Notes: generated by a model not told the origin, from the letters alone. A stretch of DNA of 64,000 nucleotides from UBA12170 sp964293475 (GCA_964293475.1 CAXYYJ010000003.1:65585-129584); one strand, 5' to 3'. Positions 18,815-28,551 are shown, counted from the first letter of the stretch. Numbers and translations: made by a program.

Positions 18815-20170
18815 TTGAAAATTAAACTCGAGAGATATAAATTAAGTGTCCAGATTGCCCTTAGGGCGGTTTTCGACAATAAATTCCGCTCTTTGCTCAC
18901 CGCTTTGGGAATCATTTTTGGGGTGGCAGCCGTTATTGCCATGCTGGCCATTGGAACCGGAGCCAAAAAAGAAATTCTGGATCAAATGAAACTTGTGGGA
19001 GTAAACAATATTGTCATTACTCCGAAAATTCAGGAGCAGGAGCAAAATGAGCAATCAAGCTCCAATTCTGATAGTGAATCGCAGGCCGAAGATGAAAAAA
19101 GCAAGGAGAAACTTTCCAGGGGATTAAGTCTTGAGGAAGCATATTCCATTAAAAATGTGATTCCAGGGGTGACCAGAGTGAGCCCCGAAGTGATTAATCA
19201 GGTGCAAATTATCTATAGCGACAAGGGTATTAAAGGAACATTCACTGGAATTACCGCCGATTTTTTCGAAATCTATAATCTGGAATTGGAAAACGGCCAA
19301 TATTTTAATCAGGTTCAATACGAGCAAGCCAAGCAGGTTTGTGTGATTGGTCATAATTTGAAAAACCGCCTTTTCCCTACCGAAGATGCCATTGGCAAAC
19401 AAATCAAGTGTGGCGATGTATGGCTCAATGTAATTGGGGTTTTGAAAAGCCGGGCTACTGCAGGTGAGCAGCAATCGAGTCTCAAGCTCAACGATGTGAA
19501 TATGAATGTGTATGCTCCACTTCAAACGGTTCTTTTAAGATACAACGACCGCTCGGTGGTTACCAAGAAATCGCTCAAGGACAGAGGCGATGATGATGAA
19601 AATCAGAAGCAAAACAATCGGAATCAGTTAGATAAAATAGTGGTTCAGGTAGAGGAAACATCAAAATTAACAAGTACTGCCGAAGTTCTTAACAAAATGC
19701 TGCTGCGCCGACATGCAGGAGCCTCCGATTTTCAGATTACTGTTCCCGAATTGCTGCTCAAGCAGGAGCAAAAAACCCGCTCTATTTTCAATTTGGTTTT
19801 GGGCGCCATAGCCAGTATTTCACTAATTGTTGGGGGAATTGGCATTATGAACATTATGTTGGCATCGGTTATGGAACGTATCAGAGAAATTGGCGTTCGA
19901 CGGGCCATAGGAGCCACTCAAAAGGATGTTGTTTTTCAGTTTCTTTCCGAAGCAACTCTAATTTCAGTAGCTGGTGGTATCGTTGGAATTATATTGGGCG
20001 TAGTTATTGCAGAGTTAATCACGCAGTTTACCGAAATTCCCACCATAGTCAGTGGTTTCTCCATTTTGATTTCTTTTGGAGTGAGCGCCGGCATTGGAGT
20101 AATTTTTGGATATATGCCCGCTAAAAAAGCAGCCATGCAAGACCCCGTTACCAGCTTAAGACATGAATAA
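18815..20170 (+). CDS. MacB/FtsX-type ABC transporter permease without ATPase domain
   Basis: The N-terminal transmembrane helix (ALRAVFDNKFRSLLTALG) and three C-terminal helices frame a MacB-type periplasmic domain; MERIREIGVRRAIGAT between C-terminal helices is the family signature. The cytoplasmic ATPase that is fused in MacB is missing. The periplasmic domain carries a Gln/Ser/Glu-rich low-complexity insert at about residues 70-100. Translation probably starts at TTG. It sits between an adaptor and a TolC-like channel and must borrow an ATPase encoded elsewhere. Confidence 0.87.
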   Translation: MKIKLERYKLSVQIALRAVFDNKFRSLLTALGIIFGVAAVIAMLAIGTGAKKEILDQMKLVGVNNIVITPKIQEQEQNEQSSSNSDSESQAEDEKSKEKLSRGLSLEEAYSIKNVIPGVTRVSPEVINQVQIIYSDKGIKGTFTGITADFFEIYNLELENGQYFNQVQYEQAKQVCVIGHNLKNRLFPTEDAIGKQIKCGDVWLNVIGVLKSRATAGEQQSSLKLNDVNMNVYAPLQTVLLRYNDRSVVTKKSLKDRGDDDENQKQNNRNQLDKIVVQVEETSKLTSTAEVLNKMLLRRHAGASDFQITVPELLLKQEQKTRSIFNLVLGAIASISLIVGGIGIMNIMLASVMERIREIGVRRAIGATQKDVVFQFLSEATLISVAGGIVGIILGVVIAELITQFTEIPTIVSGFSILISFGVSAGIGVIFGYMPAKKAAMQDPVTSLRHE

Positions 20171-20185
20171 TAAAAACTGTAATTT

Positions 20186-21664
20186 ATGAAATCGAAAATA
20201 CTTCTCTTTATTACAATTGTTTTCTCATCCATTCTCCTGGCTCAGGAAAAGCAGCTTACTCTCGAAGAAGCTATTGAATTGGCCAAAGAACAATCGCCCA
20301 ACGCTCTAATCTCGCGACATCAGTTTCGCAGCAGTTATTGGGAATACAAAACCTATCGTCGGGGGTTGTTGCCGGAGCTCAGTTTCGAAGGCGTTATACC
20401 ATCGTTAAACCGGGCTTATAAAAGCGTCACCGACCCCGATAACGGAACAGAGTATTATGTGGGTCAAAGCTACATCTCCTACGAAGGAAACTTAACATTA
20501 AATCAGGTGGTTGGATTAACCGGCGGAAATGTTTTTCTTCAGTCAGGGCTCAGGCAAACCGTTAACTACACAGACTCATCATCCTTTAACAACTATCTCA
20601 GCACTCCCATCAATATTGGGTTCAATCAACCTTTGTTCCGCTATAACAAGTATAAGTGGGACAAGAAAATAGAGCCATTAAAATATGAAACCGCCAAAAA
20701 AGAGTATCTGGAAACAGTGGAAAATGTTTCTATAACTACAATCAACTATTTTTTCAATCTTTTGGTGGCTCAGGTAGATTATAAAATTGCCCAAATTAAT
20801 GTTTCCAATTACGATACACTGTTCAAGGTGGCGCAGGGGCGTTATAATTTGGGAAGGATAGGAGAGGACGAGGTATTGCAGATGGAGCTCAGTTTGCTAA
20901 AAGCGGAGTCGGCATTGGAGAAAAAAGCCATGGATTTGGACGATGCCATGTTCCGGTTAAAATCTTTTTTAAGGATTAAGGATGATATGGATTTGAAATT
21001 GGTGCCACCACAACCCGCTTATTTCGAAGATGTTAATAAGGATTTGGCTTTGGAAAAAGCCTTAAAAAACAGTAGCACACCACTTGACCAGCAGAGGCGA
21101 TTGCTCGAAGCACAAGCAACAGTAAATCAGGCACGAACCGATTATGGATTAAATGCAAACCTTTATGCAGTTTTCGGACTCACTCAAACGGCTCCCTTGC
21201 TGGAAGATGCTTATAATAACCCCCAGGATCAGCAGCAGCTTACTCTGGGTCTTCAGGTTCCTATTTTGGATTGGGGACAGCGGAAAGGAAAAATTAAAAT
21301 GGCACAAAGCAACGAAGAACTCGTAAAAACTTCGGTGGAGCAGGAGCAGATAGATTTTGCACAGTCCATTTATTTGAAAGTTGCAGAATTTAATATCCAG
21401 CAAAATCAGTTGCTTATTGCGGCCAAGAGCGATACCATTGCTCAGAAAAGTTTTGAAGTTTCGAAAAACCGCTATCTCATTGGAAAGATTGGAGTTACTG
21501 AGTTAAATATTTCGCAGAACGAAACCGATATGGCTCGGGTGGGCTATATCAGAGCGCTTCAGAGTTATTGGATCACCTATTTTAATTTGCGGAAATCCAC
21601 CCTCTACGATTTTCAGCGGAAATTTGATTTGGATGTAAAATTTGAAGATATTTATGGCGATTAG
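20186..21664 (+). CDS. TolC-family outer membrane efflux channel
   Basis: The signal peptide ends ILLAQ, followed by the typical LTLEEAIELAKEQSPNA start of outer membrane efflux proteins. Two long coiled-coil halves follow, with PILDWGQRKGKI at the beginning of the second repeat and NRYLIGKIGVTELN near the end. Length (492 residues) is typical. It closes the adaptor-permease-channel operon and its stop codon interleaves with that of the convergent rnc gene. Confidence 0.88.
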   Translation: MKSKILLFITIVFSSILLAQEKQLTLEEAIELAKEQSPNALISRHQFRSSYWEYKTYRRGLLPELSFEGVIPSLNRAYKSVTDPDNGTEYYVGQSYISYEGNLTLNQVVGLTGGNVFLQSGLRQTVNYTDSSSFNNYLSTPINIGFNQPLFRYNKYKWDKKIEPLKYETAKKEYLETVENVSITTINYFFNLLVAQVDYKIAQINVSNYDTLFKVAQGRYNLGRIGEDEVLQMELSLLKAESALEKKAMDLDDAMFRLKSFLRIKDDMDLKLVPPQPAYFEDVNKDLALEKALKNSSTPLDQQRRLLEAQATVNQARTDYGLNANLYAVFGLTQTAPLLEDAYNNPQDQQQLTLGLQVPILDWGQRKGKIKMAQSNEELVKTSVEQEQIDFAQSIYLKVAEFNIQQNQLLIAAKSDTIAQKSFEVSKNRYLIGKIGVTELNISQNETDMARVGYIRALQSYWITYFNLRKSTLYDFQRKFDLDVKFEDIYGD

Positions 21665-22398
21665 GCCTGATTTTCAATAGCCAGATTGGTATAAGCTTTT
21701 TCGGCAGCAAGTTTTTCAGCACCTTTGATTGAATAGTCCTGTGCTGTGGCTTTTAGTTTTCCGCCCACATAAACTTCCACTTCAAATTGCTTTCTATAGC
21801 CGTTTCCAAGCTCTCGCACCATCTTGTATTCAAGTTCAAGCTTGTTTTTCTGGCAATACTCCAGCAGAGTGCTTTTGTGGTTCATTTCAGATTTTTCGAG
21901 TTCATCGAGGTCATATTGAACCGAAATCACCCTATCCATGATGATGTTGCGGGTAAAATTATACCCTTTATCCAGAAAAATAGCACCCACTAAAGCTTCG
22001 AAAGCATCTCCATTGATGGAACGAAAATGCTTATTCTGGTCGTTATCAACCTGAATAAATTTGTCGATACCAAGTTTTTGGCTGAGCTTGTTAAGGCTGC
22101 TGCGACTCACAATTTTAGAGCGCATTTCGGTGAGAAAACCTTCGTCCTTAAGCGGAAATTTTTTAAAGAGAAAATCGGCCACAATGGCGCCCAGAATGGC
22201 ATCGCCCAGATATTCAAGCCTTTCGTTGCTCATTTTCACCCCATCGGTAATGGGTTTGGCTGCAGAGCGATGACGAAGAGCCAACTCATATAAAAAAATA
22301 TTTTCGGGATAGAACCCGAAAATATTTTTTATAGAAATATAAATTTCTTTGTTAGAAGAAAATAGAATTTTAATTCGTTGAAAGCCCAGCCCGAACAA
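21661..22398 (-). CDS. rnc: Ribonuclease III
   Basis: The RNase III signature NERLEYLGD lies at residues 58-66 (Glu62, Asp66) and GDAFEALVGAIFLDKGY supplies Asp131 and Glu134; a double-stranded RNA-binding domain fills the last ~75 residues (from HKSTLLEYCQ). It processes rRNA precursors and double-stranded RNA. No ATG lies near the expected N-terminus; TTG at 22398 is used, 3 bases after the fabF stop, suggesting translational coupling in an acpP-fabF-rnc operon. That order is common in Bacteroidota. Confidence 0.93.
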   Translation of the reverse strand: MFGLGFQRIKILFSSNKEIYISIKNIFGFYPENIFLYELALRHRSAAKPITDGVKMSNERLEYLGDAILGAIVADFLFKKFPLKDEGFLTEMRSKIVSRSSLNKLSQKLGIDKFIQVDNDQNKHFRSINGDAFEALVGAIFLDKGYNFTRNIIMDRVISVQYDLDELEKSEMNHKSTLLEYCQKNKLELEYKMVRELGNGYRKQFEVEVYVGGKLKATAQDYSIKGAEKLAAEKAYTNLAIENQA

Positions 22399-22401
22399 GG
22401 A

Positions 22402-23652
22402 TTATTTCACTTTTTTAAAGATGAGGGAAGCGTTATGACCCCCAAACCCGAAGGTATTGGAGAGTGCTACGTCCACAACCCGTTTTTTCGCAGTGTGAAA
22501 TGTAAAGTCCAATTTATTGTCAATTTCCGGATCATCGTCGAAATGGTTGATGGTTGGAGGGACAATATCGTTTTGAACTGCCAGGATAGTAGCAATAGCT
22601 TCAATAGCTCCGGCAGCACCCAGAAGGTGACCAGTCATTGATTTGGTAGAATTGATGCTGATGTTGTAAGCATGTTCACCAAAAAGTGTAGCTATGGCTT
22701 TAGGTTCAGATATATCGCCCAGCGGAGTCGATGTTCCGTGGGTATTGATATGATCCATTTGGTTGAGTTCCAGTCCGGCCACATCCATGGCTTGTTTCAT
22801 GCTTAGCATGGCTCCCAATCCATCAGGATGAGGGCTTGTCATGTGATAAGCATCCGCAGAAAGTCCGGCGCCGGCAACTTCGGCATATATTTTAGCTCCA
22901 CGAGCTATGGCATGTTCATATTCTTCGAAAACCAGTCCGGCTCCGCCTTCTCCAATGACGAAACCATCGCGGTTAACGTCAAATGGACGAGAAGCTGTTT
23001 TTGGATCATCGTTGCGCACCGAAATAGCGTGCATTGCATTAAAACCACCCACACCTGGAGGGTTTATCGCTGCTTCGCTTCCCCCAACAACAAAAGCATC
23101 GGCATAGCCTAAGCGAATGTAGTTAAAGGCGTCTGCCATGGCATTGGCCGAAGAGGCACAAGCCGATACAGTAGCAAAATTTGGCCCTCTGAAGCCATAT
23201 TGAATGGAAATATGTCCGGCAGTGATATCTGCAATCATTTTTGGGATGAAGAAAGGGTTGAAACGTGGAGTTCCATCGCCTTTTGCAAAGTCACCAACTT
23301 CTTTATTAAAGGTTTCCAATCCACCAATGCCTGAAGCCCAAATAACTCCAACGCGGTCTAAATTGACCTGTTCTGAAGCAATATTTGAATCTTCAACGGC
23401 TTGCCTGGCGGCGACAAGACCGAATTGGGCAAATAAATCATATTTTCTGGCTTCTTTTCTGTCAAAATGCTCAAAGGGGTCGAATCCTTTAACTTCGCAG
23501 GCAAAAAGGGTTTTAAATTTGGAGGCGTCGAATCTGGTAATTTCGGCCGCACCCGAAACTCCATTAAGTAGAGCGTTCCAATAATCCGGAACGTTGTTAC
23601 CTAATGGAGTAACGGCGCCTAAGCCTGTAACCACTACTCTTTTTAATTTCAT
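22402..23652 (-). CDS. fabF: Beta-ketoacyl-ACP synthase II
   Basis: A full-length 416-residue KAS II with catalytic Cys165 in VSACASSANAM, His305 in NTHGTSTPLGD and His342 in KSMTGHLLGAAG. It elongates acyl-ACP in type II fatty acid synthesis. It lies 12 bases after acpP and just before rnc on the same strand. Confidence 0.96.
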   Translation of the reverse strand: MKLKRVVVTGLGAVTPLGNNVPDYWNALLNGVSGAAEITRFDASKFKTLFACEVKGFDPFEHFDRKEARKYDLFAQFGLVAARQAVEDSNIASEQVNLDRVGVIWASGIGGLETFNKEVGDFAKGDGTPRFNPFFIPKMIADITAGHISIQYGFRGPNFATVSACASSANAMADAFNYIRLGYADAFVVGGSEAAINPPGVGGFNAMHAISVRNDDPKTASRPFDVNRDGFVIGEGGAGLVFEEYEHAIARGAKIYAEVAGAGLSADAYHMTSPHPDGLGAMLSMKQAMDVAGLELNQMDHINTHGTSTPLGDISEPKAIATLFGEHAYNISINSTKSMTGHLLGAAGAIEAIATILAVQNDIVPPTINHFDDDPEIDNKLDFTFHTAKKRVVDVALSNTFGFGGHNASLIFKKVK

Positions 23653-23664
23653 ATGAAATCTTAA

Positions 23665-23901
23665 TTATTGAGCGTGTTTTTCAATATAAGCAATAGCTTC
23701 TCCTACTGTTTGAATGTTCTCTGCTTGATCGTCTGGGATTGAAATGTTGAATTCTTTTTCGAATTCCATAATTAACTCAACTGTATCCAGGGAATCAGCT
23801 CCCAAGTCGTTAGTAAAATTGGCTTCTGGAGTAACCTCACTTGGGTCAACTCCTAATTTGTCAACAATAATGTCAATAACCTTTGATTTTGTGTCAGACA
23901 T
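23665..23901 (-). CDS. acpP: Acyl carrier protein
   Basis: A 78-residue acidic protein with the 4'-phosphopantetheine site Ser37 in LGADSLDTVEL. ATG at 23901 is chosen because it gives the normal ACP N-terminus and is preceded by AAGGAG about 7 bases upstream. First gene of the acpP-fabF-rnc operon. Confidence 0.96.
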   Translation of the reverse strand: MSDTKSKVIDIIVDKLGVDPSEVTPEANFTNDLGADSLDTVELIMEFEKEFNISIPDDQAENIQTVGEAIAYIEKHAQ

Positions 23902-24303
23902 GTTTATCTCCTTTTTAGAATTAATAAGCTGCAAAGAAAAAAATTTAGCTCATACAAACCAACTATTTTTTAAACAATAATTTTGTCTTTTAACTTAAAC
24001 ATTTGAAAATCAGCATAAAATCATCTCGAATTTTCGACATGAAAATTCGAAAATGAGAGATAACAGATATTTTTATACGCCAAAATTCGCGTTGTTTTAT
24101 TACATATTTCTTCTTGTTTTCCTTGCTAAATGCAGCTTGAGAGGCATTTCCAGGTAAATTTCAACCATCGTTCATCCTAAAGAGGGATTTTGGTTATTTT
24201 TGGCCTCCAAATTGTGCTTTTAACTAAAACACATTGTCTGGAGCAACAAAAACAGTCAAATATTTGTGTTTTTTCTACCAAAGAAATAGTAAAATTGAAT
24301 TAT
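23902..24303. other. Divergent intergenic region between acpP and purN
   Basis: About 400 AT-rich bases without a credible gene. It holds a perfect 9-bp palindrome (24027-24049) and a TATTTTTG -7-like box for purN at 24195-24202. No convincing -7 box was found for acpP. Confidence 0.6.
24027..24049. repeat. Perfect 9-bp inverted repeat in the acpP-purN region
   Basis: CGAATTTTC and GAAAATTCG face each other across GACAT. No T-run follows on either strand, so it is more likely a protein-binding site than a terminator. Confidence 0.6.
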
Positions 24304-24867
24304 ATGAAGAGAATAGCCATTTTTGCCTCTGGGAGCGGAAGTAATGCCGAGAATATTTTTCATTATTTCCAAAAGAACCACCAGGTTATTGTGGATATTT
24401 TTTTAACCAATAACCCCAATGCCAAAGTTTTAGAAAGAGCCGACAAACTTGGGGTTGAGAGTTTCGTTTTTAACAGAAATGTTTTTTACAACTCATCTTT
24501 GGTACTTGATGAGTTGTTGAGCCGAAATATTGACTTTATAGTATTGGCGGGTTTTATGTGGTTGGTTCCGGAAAATATTTTGAATCATTACCCGCAAAAA
24601 ATTGTCAATATTCACCCGGCACTTCTACCTGCCTACGGCGGCAGGGGTATGTACGGAGATTTTGTCCATGAGGCCGTATCTAAAGCTGGCGAAACCAAAA
24701 CCGGCATCACCATTCACTTTGTAAATAATAAATACGATGAAGGCGATATCATTTTTCAAAAAGCGGTGGATATTATTCCAGGCGAGAATCCACAATCGAT
24801 AGCCGACAAAGTTCACGTTTTGGAATATGAATGGTACCCACAGATTATTGAGAGCCTTCTGAAATAG
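24304..24867 (+). CDS. purN: Phosphoribosylglycinamide formyltransferase
   Basis: The N-terminal SGSGSN loop (about residues 9-14) binds the substrate phosphate; catalytic Asn102 and His104 lie in VNIHPALLP and Asp145 in YDEGD. This is the folate-dependent GAR transformylase of purine synthesis (third step). ATG at 24304 gives the normal 187-residue length; an in-frame upstream extension has no family match. Its stop abuts the stop of the convergent membrane protein gene with no gap. Confidence 0.94.
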   Translation: MKRIAIFASGSGSNAENIFHYFQKNHQVIVDIFLTNNPNAKVLERADKLGVESFVFNRNVFYNSSLVLDELLSRNIDFIVLAGFMWLVPENILNHYPQKIVNIHPALLPAYGGRGMYGDFVHEAVSKAGETKTGITIHFVNNKYDEGDIIFQKAVDIIPGENPQSIADKVHVLEYEWYPQIIESLLK

Positions 24868-26286
24868 TTATTTCTTTTCAGGAGTTGGAGTTAAAATTTC
24901 AGGCTTCCCTTCCACAGCACTGTTATAATCGGGTTTACGAATCATTTTATCATAATCCTTCGGAAATTTATCAGTATTCCAGATTTTCCAGTATACTTCT
25001 TTCGTCATGGCGTCATAATGTAATAACGACATGTTGAACTGTTTGCTCTGGAAAATATTTAACCGAACAAAGAAAGCCAACAGGGCCAAAAGGGGTAGAT
25101 AAATCCAGATTTTCGATCTAAGGGCCTCTCTAACTAACAGAGCCATGGGGATTGCTAAGAGTGCATAGGTATCGACCATAGGCCTGCTGCCAAAACTACC
25201 TCCATACCACCATGACCACCAGCTAAAAACAATAAAAATTTGCAGGGGAAGAAAAGCTGCCAATGGCCAGAAGAACACTTTCATTTTTTTGAAAAGGATT
25301 GGTATTCCTGCTATTGCAAGTGCCATGACAGGGGTATAAACTAACCATCCATTTCTATAGCTAAATAGTCCATCTAAAATATGAGGCTGAGTAAAGAAGA
25401 AGCCTTCTTTTCCATATGATTTGAAAATCCAGGTTCCTGTAAAGGTTTTCCAATATAGAAGCTGAGGAAAGAGCATCATAAAAGCTATTATAATCAAACC
25501 GCCAATCATATACCAGTTTTTGGTAAATAGTTGCCGTTTAGCAAGAAACGTTTGTCTATCATAAAGTTGGTAGAGAATAAAGAGAAAAGCCGGAAGTATG
25601 ATATTGGTTGGTCGGATGAGTACAATTATTCCGCCGGTAACTCCTAATACTATAGTTTTAAACCAATTAGGCTTATCATGCCATTTCAAGGTATAAAGAA
25701 TGAATACTGAAATCATGAAAAAACTATAAATATGCGACATCTGTCCTCTGTATACCGTATATACAAACAGGTTTGTTCCAAAGAAAATGGTGATTAAAGT
25801 TATGGCAGTTACCAAATCGGTGAAATATCTGAGAAGTATTTTTCGAAGCACCAGCAGCGACAAAAAAGCATAAACAACACTACCGATGACGAGCCACAGA
25901 CTGTAGGGCATGGTATATCCGTCAGCATCATATCCTGCAATTTTTGCATGAATATGAGCTATAAAGAAGAAGGGGGTGTACATGATGCCTACTCCCATGG
26001 TCATCTTCTGAATATAGGCCCCAGAATATTCGTTTTTTTTACCCCAGATTTGACTGGATAGTTCAAAAGGTAATTTGTTCTTGAATTTAAAACTTAAATC
26101 ATGATATATAAAAGTGGCTGGAACATAGCCATAATAATCTATAACATCCCACTTTATTACTTTGTTTTTTTCCCAGGGGGCTATCTTAAAAATAACAGAG
26201 AACCATATAACAAGGGCCAATATTCCTACTAACAAAGAAAGTGGATTTCTCCATTTAAAAACTGAATTAAACTTCATCATTATCAT
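24868..26286 (-). CDS. Multi-spanning membrane protein, GT-C glycosyltransferase-like
   Basis: About ten hydrophobic helices are spread over 472 residues. The first extracytoplasmic loop has WDVIDYYGYVP, an acidic motif in the position of the catalytic Asp of GT-C fold glycosyltransferases (PMT/ArnT type). No signal peptide other than the first helix. It starts 4 bases after phoH ends and probably shares its transcript. The glycosyltransferase assignment is an inference from topology and the loop motif. Confidence 0.6.
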   Translation of the reverse strand: MIMMKFNSVFKWRNPLSLLVGILALVIWFSVIFKIAPWEKNKVIKWDVIDYYGYVPATFIYHDLSFKFKNKLPFELSSQIWGKKNEYSGAYIQKMTMGVGIMYTPFFFIAHIHAKIAGYDADGYTMPYSLWLVIGSVVYAFLSLLVLRKILLRYFTDLVTAITLITIFFGTNLFVYTVYRGQMSHIYSFFMISVFILYTLKWHDKPNWFKTIVLGVTGGIIVLIRPTNIILPAFLFILYQLYDRQTFLAKRQLFTKNWYMIGGLIIIAFMMLFPQLLYWKTFTGTWIFKSYGKEGFFFTQPHILDGLFSYRNGWLVYTPVMALAIAGIPILFKKMKVFFWPLAAFLPLQIFIVFSWWSWWYGGSFGSRPMVDTYALLAIPMALLVREALRSKIWIYLPLLALLAFFVRLNIFQSKQFNMSLLHYDAMTKEVYWKIWNTDKFPKDYDKMIRKPDYNSAVEGKPEILTPTPEKK

Positions 26287-26290
26287 TATA

Positions 26291-27292
26291 TTATTGAGTA
26301 TTTGATGGGTTAGAAATAGTTGAAGCTAAAAGGGAATTTTCATCTTTCTCCTCCATTTTTCCATAGGCTTCCAATATTTTCCCAACCAGATTGTGTCGCA
26401 AAATATCCTTATCGTTGAGAAAAATAAAATCAATTCCGGCAATGTCGCTGAGAAGTCTTGGGGCTTGTTTGAGTCCGGAGGTGTATTTTTTGGGAAGGTC
26501 AATCTGAGTGATATCGCCGGTTACAATGAATTTTGACGAAATGCCCATGCGGGTCAGAAACATTTTTAACTGGCTAGAAGTTGCATTCTGAGCTTCGTCG
26601 AGAATAGCAAAAGCATTGTTGAGCGTGCGGCCCCGCATGTAGGCTAGAGGAGCTATTTCAATGGTTCCATCTTCCAGGTATTTTTCGAGTTTTATAGAAG
26701 GAAGCATATCTCTCAGAGCATCATAGAGTGGCATCATATAGGGGTCGAGTTTTTCTTTCATATCGCCGGGTAGGAAACCAAGACTTTCGCCTGCTTCCAC
26801 AGCGGGGCGGGCCAGAATAATCCGCTTAACCACTTTTGCTTTCAAGGCTCGTACGGCCAAAGCCACAGCGGTATAGGTTTTTCCGCTTCCGGCGGGCCCA
26901 ATGGCAAAAACCAAATCGTTTTTAATGCTCGATTCCACTAATTTTCGCTGATTTGGAGTTTGGGCCTTTATCAGCCTTCCATTCAATCCATGAACCAACA
27001 CATCGTCGGCCATGGGTGAATCTTTTAAATAATCGGAAGATGCGGTGTCCATTAAATTTCTTAAATCGGCGGGGGTTATTTTGCCAAACTTTTCGAAGTG
27101 CATAAGGCAAACATCGAAGAAATTCTCGAAAATAATAATGTTCCTGTCGTCGCCAACAATTTTAAATATCTCTCCACGTACCAGAAATCTGATTCCGGGA
27201 AACAACTCTTTCATTGTTTGGAGATTAATCTCGTTGACTCCGAATATATCAATCGGATGGTAAGTTTCAAGTGATAGTATTTTTTCGGCCAT
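26291..27292 (-). CDS. PhoH-family ATPase
   Basis: Walker A GPAGSGKT at residues 132-139, then KRIILARPAVEAGESLGFLPG and Walker B AILDEAQNAT, all typical of PhoH. An N-terminal ~100-residue domain precedes the ATPase, as in the PhoL type. PhoH proteins are cytoplasmic nucleic-acid-associated ATPases linked to RNA metabolism, often near ybeY in other bacteria; ybeY is not here. A complete promoter lies just upstream. Confidence 0.92.
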   Translation of the reverse strand: MAEKILSLETYHPIDIFGVNEINLQTMKELFPGIRFLVRGEIFKIVGDDRNIIIFENFFDVCLMHFEKFGKITPADLRNLMDTASSDYLKDSPMADDVLVHGLNGRLIKAQTPNQRKLVESSIKNDLVFAIGPAGSGKTYTAVALAVRALKAKVVKRIILARPAVEAGESLGFLPGDMKEKLDPYMMPLYDALRDMLPSIKLEKYLEDGTIEIAPLAYMRGRTLNNAFAILDEAQNATSSQLKMFLTRMGISSKFIVTGDITQIDLPKKYTSGLKQAPRLLSDIAGIDFIFLNDKDILRHNLVGKILEAYGKMEEKDENSLLASTISNPSNTQ

Positions 27293-27329
27293 AAATTCTT
27301 TTTGAAAGGCTTAAATAATTATTTGGTGG

Positions 27330-27358
27330 CAAAAATACAAAAGGAGCGATTGCAGCAA
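27330..27358 (-). promoter_or_regulatory. Promoter of the phoH-type gene
   Basis: On the minus strand TTG (27356-27358) and TATTTTTG (27330-27337) are separated by 18 bases, a good match to the Bacteroidota consensus. The ATG is 37 bases downstream. Confidence 0.6.
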
Positions 27359-27360
27359 TA

Positions 27361-28551
27361 TTAGTTTGAAAAATTCCATTGAATTCGTGCAAAATACATT
27401 TGCCCAAAATTGCCAAACTCTGAATTATCCTCCCCAAAGAAGGTTTGTGCTATAAAAAAAAGGCTTATGTCGTTGGTGAGCGTAATCCCAACCGAAGGAC
27501 CCAGATAAAAACTGCCATCAAAGGGATTTACAATTCCTGACAAATCCAGTTGCCAAATGGGATTCACTGTGTAGGAGACTTGTCCAAAAATCTGGGCTTT
27601 GGAAAGGGTATAATCCAGGGTTGAAATATTTTCGAGTGTCATGAAAAAGGGTCGGCCTGCCTTTTCTGTGGTACCACTGGAATTGTATAAAACCGAAGAA
27701 TGGATAAAAATCCCGTTGGTGAATGTGTAATTCATCGAAATGCTGGCCAAAAGTGCCTCATGAAGAGATGTATCGATTTTTACTGGTGAAAACCAGGAGG
27801 CTTCACCAGTGAAACCAGCGCCTTTAATATCGCCCGAAAAGCCCATTCCGGCCACAAAATACTCCTGATTCATCACTCCCGCCATCATTTGCCAATCGTA
27901 ATTCCAGCGGTTAAAAGCATATTTGGCAGCATAGGTGCTTCGTTTCTCATGATCGATTTTGTAGGCAACATCAATGCTCGAAGTGGATCCGGTATAATAC
28001 TGTACCCGAACTGCATCGGCACCAGGCCGTTCAGGATAGTTGAAATTCAGATAGTTGAAGGTGTTGAAGATATCGTTGGGCTGCCAAACCAGATTGATTC
28101 CCCAGTTAATGCGTTGCCGTCCTACTTTTAGGTTCCATTTTTTCCATTCGAGTTGAGCCACCAGTCGATCGAGATTTGAATAAAAAATTCCATTTACATT
28201 TTGGTGCCAGACTTTGGTGAGTGTAAGAAAACCATTGTCATAGGAAAGCAGTTTATTGTACGCTTGGTCTAATGAAGTGTTTACCTGATACAAAAGATCC
28301 CCGAAAATATACTGGTTTCTTAGCCCAACTTCAAAGTTAAAAGTTTTATTGGGCAGCCATTTCAGGTTAATTCTGTTATTCAATTCAGTATAACTGAGCA
28401 ATTTTTTGTTGGTTGTTGTCCCATCCAATCCGCTGGAGCTGTTAGCCCAGTAAATGGGCATACCCTCGATTCGGCCATCGATTTCAAGCTTTTTTTGGCC
28501 AAAGGAACTCAGACTTACGAATAGCAATATGACGAAGATAAGGTTCTTCAT
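27361..28551 (-). CDS. Outer membrane beta-barrel protein of the Lol-like cassette
   Basis: The signal peptide ends SSFGQ, then alternating amphipathic strands run throughout (for example FNFEVGLRNQYIF, WNLKVGRQRINWG, WQLDLSGIVNPF), and the protein ends in IQWNFSN. This fits a 14-18 strand barrel related to porin-like DUF1302-type proteins. ATG at 28551 begins MKN before the signal peptide. It is last in a cassette with a LolA-like protein, two permeases and an ATPase, starting 10 bases after the ATPase stop. Its role is inferred from position only. Confidence 0.72.
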   Translation of the reverse strand: MKNLIFVILLFVSLSSFGQKKLEIDGRIEGMPIYWANSSSGLDGTTTNKKLLSYTELNNRINLKWLPNKTFNFEVGLRNQYIFGDLLYQVNTSLDQAYNKLLSYDNGFLTLTKVWHQNVNGIFYSNLDRLVAQLEWKKWNLKVGRQRINWGINLVWQPNDIFNTFNYLNFNYPERPGADAVRVQYYTGSTSSIDVAYKIDHEKRSTYAAKYAFNRWNYDWQMMAGVMNQEYFVAGMGFSGDIKGAGFTGEASWFSPVKIDTSLHEALLASISMNYTFTNGIFIHSSVLYNSSGTTEKAGRPFFMTLENISTLDYTLSKAQIFGQVSYTVNPIWQLDLSGIVNPFDGSFYLGPSVGITLTNDISLFFIAQTFFGEDNSEFGNFGQMYFARIQWNFSN

